From Candidatus Latescibacterota bacterium (lineage in GTDB: Bacteria; Latescibacterota; UBA2968; UBA8231), in assembly GCA_003529325.1 (NCBI GenBank), contig DPVW01000354.1, positions 14,183 to 21,711 of the forward strand: 7,529 nucleotides of DNA, written 5' to 3'. This document shows, one piece after another, positions 1 to 5,618 of the stretch. Each line of letters opens with the position of its first letter. Positions within the stretch are counted from its first letter, which is position 1. The notes below the pieces were generated by a model. The model made no database searches. It worked only from the letters and a program-made list of their open reading frames with translations, and was not told where the DNA came from. Position numbers and translations under genes: made by a program.

Positions 1-1
1 A

Positions 2-61
2 AGGCCAGGCGTGAGATCCCGATTTCAGTTCCCATCCCAACCGGATGCCCTATGGCGATGA
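2..61 (+). CDS. Possible 3' end of an upstream gene (partial)
   Basis: The reading frame that opens at base 2 has no stop until TGA at 59-61 and would give a 19-residue C-terminal tail ending in DALWR. Its stop overlaps the ATG at 58-60 as ATGA, a common junction between co-translated genes. The fragment is too short to assign to a family, and its codon use does not clearly separate it from the other frames. The third forward frame is an alternative: it stops at 12-14 and would leave only three codons in the window. The upstream gene is therefore a guess based on the overlap geometry. Confidence 0.25.
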   Translation, partial: RPGVRSRFQFPSQPDALWR

Positions 62-1773
62 AACCGCAAGTCTGGGTTGCAGCCCTCTTTCTGTGCGCCC
101 AGGCGTCGGTGTCACCGACCCAGGCGCAGGACGAAGGGGTGGATTCAGTGGCCGTCGTGGCCAGGGTCGGGGAGCAGCAGATCACCATGTCCGATCTGCT
201 TGGTGCGGAACGCCGACTGCGTCGCTTCGAGCAGGACCAGGGCGACAGGGAATTGCTGCAGCCCTTCATCGACCGCGAACTGCTGCTGCTGGAGGCCCGC
301 AAGGCCAGTCTGGACACGGCGGCGAAGGTGCAGCGGACACTGGACGGGATTCGCCGACGCCAACTGGCGGAAAAGGTCTACCGCGAAGAGGTCTCGTATG
401 CGGTATCCGTCACCGATGCAGAGATGCGCCAGTACTTCGTGGACAACGGCCTCGATCAGAAACGGGAGGTGCGCGCAAGTCACATCCTCGTCGACAAGGC
501 GGAGGATCTCGAGGCGATCATGCATCGCCTGGATGCCGGCGAAGATTTCGCTGATCTGGCCAGCGAACTGTCCCTTGATGCACCGACCGCTGCAAAGGGC
601 GGCGACATGGGATTCTGGCAGGAGGAGGACGCTCGCAGGAGCTCCTTCGTACAGCAGTTCATCGGCGTGGACCTGGGCAAGATCGCCAAGCCCTACAGGA
701 ATGCCCGAGGCATGTTCCATCTGGTCAAGGTCACCGAACACCGGCTGTTGGGTTATGAACGGCAGGTAGACCAGATTCGGCGGGTTCTGCAGCGACAGAA
801 GAAGAAAGCCCGATGGGCCGAGTATCTCGCCGAAGAGCGCGATCGGATTGAGTTGACCGTAGATCCCGAGACCCTGTCGGTGCTGCTCAGAGCGGGTCGG
901 CTCGCCGTGTATCGGATGCCCCCCATCGAACCGGCAGATCATACCAGGATCCTGGTCCGTTTCCGGGAGGGTGAGATCGACCTCGGCGACTACCTGGAGA
1001 TGCTTCGGGACACGAGCATGGGTGATCGACCGAGGGCGGTCGACAGCACGGCCGTCGCTCAATACATCGAGCATGAGACCATGCAACGTGTGGTTCTGCC
1101 GATCGTGGCCGAACGGAAGGGCTGGCATCAAGCGGATGACGTCGCCGAATACCTGAACGAGAAGCGCGAGCAGGCGATGGTCGAGATGCTCCGACGGACC
1201 ATCGCTGAGGATCCGTACCTGACCGAGGACGTGCGCTACGCCTACTACGAGAACCATCAACCGGATTTTCTCGAGCCGGAGCGGATCTTCTTCGAAGGCG
1301 GCCTCGTCAGCACGATGATCGAGGCCCAACAGGTCCTGGAACGCCTGCGCCAGGGGGAAGGGCTTGCGGACATCATGAAGGTCTACCCGGCGTTCTCAGA
1401 GCAGTGGCGCACCTACGATGTGTTTCACTTCACCACCTCGCGAACCGACGCCTCTCACGGGGCGCGCTGGGCCAAGGCTGTTGAACTGGTGCGCAGCCTG
1501 CAGCCCGGCCAGATCGGTGGCCCGTTGGAGCTCCCCTTCGAAGATGACTCGATGGGGTATCTGGTCGTCCAGGCGCTGGCGGTGCAGCCGGCGCGTGTTC
1601 TCGCATACGATGATCCCCTCGTCCAGGACACCGTCCGACGCCAGACGAGGCACGAATACCGAAAGGAGATCACCGGATCCTTCTACAGCTACCTGGAGGA
1701 TCTACGACAACGGTACGAAATGTCCGTGGTTGTTTATGACCAAGTGTTGACAACGGCGGACCAATACCGCTAG
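52..1773 (+). CDS. Secreted parvulin-type peptidyl-prolyl cis-trans isomerase (SurA/PrsA-like)
   Basis: This 573-residue protein is probably a periplasmic foldase that catalyses cis-trans isomerisation of prolyl bonds in exported proteins. Residues 1-26 look like a Sec signal peptide ending around TQAQ. Residues 32-50 (VVARVGEQQITMSDL) match the segment that opens SurA-type N-terminal domains. A mostly helical, charged chaperone-like region follows. The parvulin domain spans roughly residues 138-230. It has the signature RASHILV at 141-147, with the catalytic-site-type His144, and GGDMGFW at 183-189. A long helical region leads to a second parvulin-like stretch at about 409-524 (VLERLRQGEGLADI, then LQPGQIGGPLELPF). 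That stretch lacks both signature motifs and is probably non-catalytic. ATG at 52 has only a weak GGA upstream. ATG at 58 is an equally good start and would make an ATGA overlap with the frame upstream. Function is confident; the exact subfamily is not. Confidence 0.88.
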   Translation: MAMKPQVWVAALFLCAQASVSPTQAQDEGVDSVAVVARVGEQQITMSDLLGAERRLRRFEQDQGDRELLQPFIDRELLLLEARKASLDTAAKVQRTLDGIRRRQLAEKVYREEVSYAVSVTDAEMRQYFVDNGLDQKREVRASHILVDKAEDLEAIMHRLDAGEDFADLASELSLDAPTAAKGGDMGFWQEEDARRSSFVQQFIGVDLGKIAKPYRNARGMFHLVKVTEHRLLGYERQVDQIRRVLQRQKKKARWAEYLAEERDRIELTVDPETLSVLLRAGRLAVYRMPPIEPADHTRILVRFREGEIDLGDYLEMLRDTSMGDRPRAVDSTAVAQYIEHETMQRVVLPIVAERKGWHQADDVAEYLNEKREQAMVEMLRRTIAEDPYLTEDVRYAYYENHQPDFLEPERIFFEGGLVSTMIEAQQVLERLRQGEGLADIMKVYPAFSEQWRTYDVFHFTTSRTDASHGARWAKAVELVRSLQPGQIGGPLELPFEDDSMGYLVVQALAVQPARVLAYDDPLVQDTVRRQTRHEYRKEITGSFYSYLEDLRQRYEMSVVVYDQVLTTADQYR

Positions 1774-1932
1774 CCTTGACATTCTTCGTCATCATCTCGG
1801 TGAAGAGCCATGCACGAAAGGAGGGCACAACCATTTGTCGTACAAGTGTTTACTCCAGCCAGAGATGGGCCGGGAGTTGGTAATAAATATCCATTTAAAG
1901 CTGTTTTTCGATTACCCTTACAGGAGAGAGGC
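1774..1932 (+). promoter_or_regulatory. Intergenic region and AT-rich leader of the CBM9-like gene
   Basis: This gap separates the isomerase gene from the CBM9-like gene. Bases 1877-1920 contain only 12 G or C in 44, in sharp contrast to the GC-rich genes, which suggests a promoter or unstructured 5' leader. TTGACA occurs at 1776-1781, and again at 1747-1752 inside the end of the preceding gene. Neither has a convincing -10 hexamer 16-18 bases downstream, so no exact promoter is claimed. No terminator for the isomerase gene is visible; the best hairpin is a 5-bp stem (1783-1787 with 1802-1806) with no T tract. An excellent Shine-Dalgarno-like AAGGAGG at 1818-1824 is not placed to serve the gene at 1933. 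Confidence 0.4.
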
Positions 1933-1936
1933 ATGA
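1835..1936 (+). CDS. Possible small leader ORF (33 residues)
   Basis: A TTG codon at 1835 lies 10 bases after a near-perfect Shine-Dalgarno sequence (AAGGAGG, 1818-1824). It opens a 33-codon frame that stops with TGA at 1934-1936. That stop overlaps the ATG of the CBM9-like gene as ATGA, which is the geometry of translational coupling. The peptide is mildly hydrophobic in its middle (ELVINIHLKLFF) and resembles no family I recognise. A stand-alone ribosome-binding site already exists for the downstream gene, and TTG is a rare start, so chance remains quite possible. ATG at 1865 is an in-frame alternative start. Confidence 0.22.
   Translation: MSYKCLLQPEMGRELVINIHLKLFFDYPYRREA
1922..1931 (+). 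promoter_or_regulatory. Ribosome binding site that fixes the start at 1933
   Basis: The purine run AGGAGAGAGG lies immediately upstream of ATG 1933, with the AGGAGA core five bases from the start. The codons after ATG 1933 encode a textbook signal peptide. The in-frame ATG at 1810 would add 41 residues that carry no signal-like sequence and has no such site in front of it. Confidence 0.7.
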
Positions 1937-2841
1937 GACGTTTCACAATAGCTGCCATCATGACCCTTGCCATGGCAAGCGCCAGTATCGCTGGTTCCAA
2001 TGCCAACGGCATTGGGTATTTTGCCCTTGAGGTTCCCATAGGCCAGACGATCATCGCCGATGGCGATATAAGTGATTGGGCCTGGTTCGACCCCAATTTC
2101 ATCTATGGGCCGGACGACATGACCGAGATCCTCGCCGGTGAGATGCCGACGAAGGCCGATCTCGACATCGCCGCCTACACCGCGTGGACCGGCACGGATC
2201 GTGACAACAAGATCTTCGGTTATGTGCGTGTTACTGATGACACGTTGACCGTCATCGAGACTCTGCTGGACGATGGTTGGCGTGACGACGACCTCGAAGT
2301 CGTTGCCGATGCTGACTTCAGTGGTGGCCCGATGGAAGGTGAGTTTGACACCCGCGGTGTCGCCGGTCAGCAGTTCACCATGCACCTGGCAACCAACGGG
2401 TACATGTCCGACTACGGCGACGGTTCCTGGTGGCTTCGCTGGCAGGTCGCGCCGGAAATGCACTGGCTCGACGAGCTGGTCGAGGCGGCCACCGTCACGG
2501 ATCCCCCAGGTCAGGGCAACGGTGCGACCGATGTCACGATCAACTACGAGTTCGCCATGCCATTGTGGGACACCGCTCTTCCTGATGGTATGGATGCCAG
2601 CACGCGGCACATCAACGAAGTGGGTCAGACGATCGGTTTCGGATACCAGTACAACGAAGCTGACAACGCTGAGACCCGCCGCACGCACCAGGTGGCGACA
2701 GCTGGTGAGGAGGGCGCCTCCGGTAATGGTGACTTCCTGTCTGAGTACACACTGCTGGGGATCGGCGAGTACGATAACCAGGGTGGCACGGCCGTCGAGG
2801 CCCAGGCGTGGGGCAAGATCAAGGCAACGTTCGCCCGTTAA
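1933..2841 (+). CDS. Secreted protein with CBM9/DOMON-like beta-sandwich domain
   Basis: This 302-residue protein is probably secreted. Residues 1-20 (MRRFTIAAIMTLAMASASIAG) form a Sec signal peptide. The mature part begins with a beta strand followed by DGDISDWAWF at 43-52. That is the 'IDG-x-x-DW' entry motif of CBM9-like and DOMON-like sandwich domains, which bind sugars or other small ligands. WRDDDLEVVADAD at 116-128 matches the later acidic strand of this fold, where the family usually reads 'DD-hydrophobic-E-hydrophobic-xxD'. The protein is acidic, rich in Trp, Asp and Gly, and has no catalytic glycosidase domain. The rest (residues about 140-302) is probably part of the same sandwich or a lineage-specific extension. 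It has a good ribosome binding site, an AT-rich leader and a strong terminator, which fits a separately expressed and possibly abundant product. The ligand is unknown. The fold call rests on motifs only. Confidence 0.8.
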   Translation: MRRFTIAAIMTLAMASASIAGSNANGIGYFALEVPIGQTIIADGDISDWAWFDPNFIYGPDDMTEILAGEMPTKADLDIAAYTAWTGTDRDNKIFGYVRVTDDTLTVIETLLDDGWRDDDLEVVADADFSGGPMEGEFDTRGVAGQQFTMHLATNGYMSDYGDGSWWLRWQVAPEMHWLDELVEAATVTDPPGQGNGATDVTINYEFAMPLWDTALPDGMDASTRHINEVGQTIGFGYQYNEADNAETRRTHQVATAGEEGASGNGDFLSEYTLLGIGEYDNQGGTAVEAQAWGKIKATFAR

Positions 2842-2860
2842 GTAGTCCGTTCATGCAGTT

Positions 2861-2904
2861 GGTGGTGAGGCGGGGCCATGTTTCCCGCCTCACCACCGTC
2901 TTTT
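2861..2904 (+). terminator. Strong rho-independent terminator
   Basis: A perfect 14-bp GC-rich stem pairs 2861-2874 (GGTGGTGAGGCGGG) with 2884-2897. The loop has 9 bases. The right arm is followed by GTC and then TTTT at 2901-2904. It starts 20 bases after the TAA of the CBM9-like gene. The T tract is short, and the lipoprotein start codon comes only 17 bases after it, so termination may be partial, or the hairpin may also protect the 3' end of the upstream mRNA. Confidence 0.85.
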
Positions 2905-2920
2905 ACAGAAGAAGGCAGAG

Positions 2921-3661
2921 ATGATGAGAAGGTCACCGATCTTGCTGCTATGTGGTCTCGTTTTGCTCGGAGGATGTGGACGCTACTTTGGCGGATTGGT
3001 CAAGCCGTTGTCCGAGACCGAACAGGCCGACCATATGGTCGTGCAGGACGACAGGTCGGTCACCTTCGTGTACGAGCGGCTGGAGATCGGGTTGTTGCCC
3101 CTGTCGGACGGGGAACTCAATCGCCAGTTCCCGGGGATTTCGGACAAGGGAGCCAAATCGACAAATCCGTACACATACGGCAACTGGACGCGCATGGGCG
3201 AAGAGTGGATCCCACCCCGGTACAGCGTCTGGCGATTGCGGATCAAGAACTACGCCTATCCCAAGATCCGGATCGATCCAGCCAAGATCGAGTTGGTTTC
3301 CGATGACGGTTACCGCACCTACAAGACGCTCGAGATGCTGGAGATCGTCGAATACTACTACTCTCAGATCGTCGGCTATGCCGGTAATGAATACCGTCGA
3401 TTCAAGTCTCGCGAGGACATCCTCAACAGAACCATGTTCAAGGGAGAGGTGCTGTTCAGCGGGCAGGAGGCTGAGAGCTACATTGTCTTCCCGGCGCTGG
3501 ACCCGGATGTCACATCCTTCGTCGTCAACCTCAGCGACGTGGCCGTGCGATTCAACTATATGGACGAGCCGGTTGAGACGATCGATCTGACCTTCCGCTT
3601 TGAACGGGAAGTCCACAAAGGCTACCAACCGCCAGCCGAATGGCTCAGTGATCTCCAATGA
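2921..3661 (+). CDS. Putative outer-membrane lipoprotein of unknown family
   Basis: This 246-residue protein starts with a short positively charged segment, a Leu-rich core (ILLLCGLVLL) and the lipobox LGGC at 16-19, so Cys19 should be lipidated. Residue +2 is Gly, not Asp, which by the enterobacterial rule favours the outer membrane. The mature part looks beta-rich. It includes a VWRLRIKNYAYPKIRIDP segment followed by LVSDDGYRTY, and ends with strands around SYIVFPALDPD and DLTFRFERE. Alternating strands of this kind resemble immunoglobulin-like lipoprotein domains, but I recognise no family. Purines at 2911-2920 (GAAGGCAGAG) serve as the ribosome binding site; ATG 2924 is an alternative start. 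The stop overlaps the next gene as ATGA (3658-3661), and that gene has no ribosome binding site of its own visible, so the two are likely translationally coupled and functionally linked. Confidence 0.8.
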   Translation: MMRRSPILLLCGLVLLGGCGRYFGGLVKPLSETEQADHMVVQDDRSVTFVYERLEIGLLPLSDGELNRQFPGISDKGAKSTNPYTYGNWTRMGEEWIPPRYSVWRLRIKNYAYPKIRIDPAKIELVSDDGYRTYKTLEMLEIVEYYYSQIVGYAGNEYRRFKSREDILNRTMFKGEVLFSGQEAESYIVFPALDPDVTSFVVNLSDVAVRFNYMDEPVETIDLTFRFEREVHKGYQPPAEWLSDLQ

Positions 3662-5559
3662 CGCGCAACAGCTTTCCTCGCCTTCTGAGCGCAGTTGTCC
3701 TGAGTTGGTCGATCACGGCGATCCCGGTCGCCAGTCAGACTGATGTTTGGGTCGTCGGCAAGGGCGGGCAAGCCTGGGAGGTGCCGGCAGAGGTCATCGC
3801 CGGTCTGGTCGTGGGCGACGACGGGGAACTGCGTCCGGTCAACTTCGGACTTGAGGACAACGTGATCCAGGCGATCACCTGGCAGGACTCCCGGACGGTG
3901 GACTTCATCAGCGAGTCTCAGGGGCATGTCTGGGACAACGCCGCCACCCAGGGGTCGCCGGCAGTGATCGTCGACGGTGACGCCACCACCACCACCGGGG
4001 ATCGATTCAAGACATTTGGCATCGACCAGACGGGCCGGATCTTCACCCTCGATCTCGGCGCCTCCTTCCCCGCCAGTCAGATCAATTTCTTTCCAAGCCC
4101 CCAGGGCGGTATAGATTTCGTCCGCGCCTACTCCATCGAGATCAATGACGGCAGGCTGTACAACACACGCAATACGCCGATCTACGAGACCCTCCGCCTG
4201 GTGGAGTTGAACCGCGACCCGCAGGTCGACATCCGCTTTCCACCCCAGTTGTTGCGCTTCATCAAACTCACCGTACGCTCCCCCGGCCCTTTCGAGATCG
4301 CCGAGATCGAGGTGCACGGCGAGGGTTTCGTGCCGAGGGGGTCGTATCTGTCAAAACTGATCGAGTTGCCGGATCCGGTCAACTACGGCCAGTTGACATT
4401 CAAGGCGAAGCGGATCGGCAGTAAACTGGGTGGCTCTCATGCTGGTGGCAGCGTGACGGTACAGATGCGTAACGGTAGCGATGAGACTCCGCTGGAGTAT
4501 TACCAGATCGTGGACCTGGAGACTGGGGCAGAACGAGTCGTCACGCAGAAGGAATATAAAGCGGCGACCACCGAGGAGAGGGGCTCGATCCGACCGGATC
4601 TAACCAACTGGTCGCCGTGGACGGCGCCGATCGTGGCCGATGCCGACAGTGTCTACAACGTCCGCCTCGAACTGCCAGGACCGCGGCCGTTCTTCCAATA
4701 TCGGTTGGCCTTCGAAGGCACGGCGACCGATGGCGTGCAGATCGACAGCCTCGCCATCACAAACTCCCCGGCGCTGGCGGCTCAAGCGGTGGCGGAGGTG
4801 GCGCTACTGGACGATCCGAATCCGGTATTCGGCCTGCCATCGGTTCGTGCCGGCGTGGATACCATTTTCACGTATGATGTACGCGTCGACATGGGAGCAG
4901 ACCCAGGCACGGGGTTTGACGGACTGCGCATTGAGACATCCGCTGCAGCCGAGTTCGTCAAGCTCGAGTTTGGCCCGGACCGACTCAACGTCACACCCGA
5001 TAGTGTGCGCGCAAGGGCCGACGAGTTGCTGGTCTATTTTCCCACGAATCGAATCACCGAAGGACGCGATGAGCGTTTGCGCGTCACCTTCCGCACTCGT
5101 CTGTTTCTGTTCAGTTCCGAGTTTTCGGGACAGCTTCTCGACTCGCACGGAAGTCTGCCCCAGGCCCTGGCCGCAGGGGATGCAACGGAGGACGTCGGCA
5201 GCAACACACTCCGTATGGTGTTCGACAGAGCCGGAGAGGATCTCGTCCAGGGATTCGATATTGTCCCCCCGGTGATCACACCGAATGGCGACGGGGTCAA
5301 CGACGAGGCCGTTTTCACCTTCGCCCTGATTCACCTGGTGCAACCGGCGGTCACCCAGGTGGCGGTCTACGATCTGTCCGGTCGCCTCGTGCGTGAGGTC
5401 TCATCCGAAACCGTGACGGCCGGCATCTACGCTCCGGCGTGGGACGGCACTGATGAGGCAGGCTCTTCGGTGCCGCCAGGTGTGTATCTGGCCAGGATCA
5501 ACGTGGAGACAGCCACCGGAGATATCACCAAGACACGCCTCGTGCGGGTGGCCTATTAG
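3658..5559 (+). CDS. Secreted multidomain surface protein with discoidin-like and FlgD-Ig-like domains (paralogue 1)
   Basis: This 633-residue protein begins with a Sec signal peptide (residues 1-26, ending PVAS before Gln27). A short segment carrying VVGKGGQAWEV follows. Residues about 100-225 resemble a discoidin (F5/8 type C) beta sandwich: DGDATTTT at 106-113, a strand FTLDLGASFPASQINFFP, then FIKLTVRSPG and EIEVHGEGF near the end. The middle region contains NWSPWT at 317-322, close to a 'W-SxW' pattern of surface beta repeats. EVALLDDPNP and LLVYFPTN mark another beta module. The C-terminal domain (about 533-633) is FlgD-Ig-like, with TPNGDGVND at 541-549, YDLSGRLV at 571-578 and PPGVYLARI at 606-614. 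In related phyla such tails sit on secreted or surface-attached proteins. No catalytic motif was seen, so an adhesive or structural role is likelier. It starts inside the lipoprotein stop (ATGA) and is followed 59 bases later by a paralogue. Confidence 0.8.
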   Translation: MTRNSFPRLLSAVVLSWSITAIPVASQTDVWVVGKGGQAWEVPAEVIAGLVVGDDGELRPVNFGLEDNVIQAITWQDSRTVDFISESQGHVWDNAATQGSPAVIVDGDATTTTGDRFKTFGIDQTGRIFTLDLGASFPASQINFFPSPQGGIDFVRAYSIEINDGRLYNTRNTPIYETLRLVELNRDPQVDIRFPPQLLRFIKLTVRSPGPFEIAEIEVHGEGFVPRGSYLSKLIELPDPVNYGQLTFKAKRIGSKLGGSHAGGSVTVQMRNGSDETPLEYYQIVDLETGAERVVTQKEYKAATTEERGSIRPDLTNWSPWTAPIVADADSVYNVRLELPGPRPFFQYRLAFEGTATDGVQIDSLAITNSPALAAQAVAEVALLDDPNPVFGLPSVRAGVDTIFTYDVRVDMGADPGTGFDGLRIETSAAAEFVKLEFGPDRLNVTPDSVRARADELLVYFPTNRITEGRDERLRVTFRTRLFLFSSEFSGQLLDSHGSLPQALAAGDATEDVGSNTLRMVFDRAGEDLVQGFDIVPPVITPNGDGVNDEAVFTFALIHLVQPAVTQVAVYDLSGRLVREVSSETVTAGIYAPAWDGTDEAGSSVPPGVYLARINVETATGDITKTRLVRVAY

Positions 5560-5618
5560 GATGACGACACACAACACCACAACACCTTCGGTCTACTACT
5601 GATATGGTGAGGATGAAT
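5560..5618 (+). other. Short spacer between the two paralogues
   Basis: This spacer contains an A/C-rich run at about 5564-5587 and no hairpin with a T tract, so no terminator separates the paralogues and they are probably in one transcript. GGTGAGG at 5606-5612 is the only Shine-Dalgarno-like element. It lies six bases before GTG 5619, directly against ATG 5613, and downstream of ATG 5604. This spacing favours GTG 5619 as the start of the second paralogue. Confidence 0.5.

Noticed and set aside
85..105. Possible lipobox at LFLC in the isomerase signal peptide
   Set aside because: The residue before Cys is Leu and the one before that is Phe. Lipoboxes need a small residue next to Cys, so ordinary signal peptidase cleavage is more likely.
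145..1329. Long open frame (394 codons) on the minus strand
   Set aside because: It lies wholly inside the prolyl isomerase gene, whose translation carries clear family motifs and a signal peptide. The antisense protein shows no recognisable domain and is a by-product of GC-rich codon use.
1747..1781. Two TTGACA hexamers as sigma-70 -35 elements
   Set aside because: Neither has a TATAAT-like hexamer at 16-18 bases, and one lies inside the preceding gene. They are kept only as a remark under the intergenic region.
1810..1932. N-terminal extension of the CBM9-like protein from ATG 1810
   Set aside because: The 41 extra residues carry no signal-like sequence and would bury the signal peptide. 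ATG 1933 has a good ribosome binding site and begins a normal signal sequence.
1918..2688. Minus-strand open frame opposite the CBM9-like gene
   Set aside because: It is fully antisense to a gene with a signal peptide and domain motifs, and no promoter or ribosome binding site is visible for it.
3622..4317. Minus-strand open frame across the lipoprotein/paralogue junction
   Set aside because: It is antisense to two well-supported coding frames, and its translation has no recognisable motif.
5564..5587. A/C-rich run between the paralogues as a repeat array or CRISPR remnant
   Set aside because: It is a short low-complexity stretch without regularly spaced repeat units.
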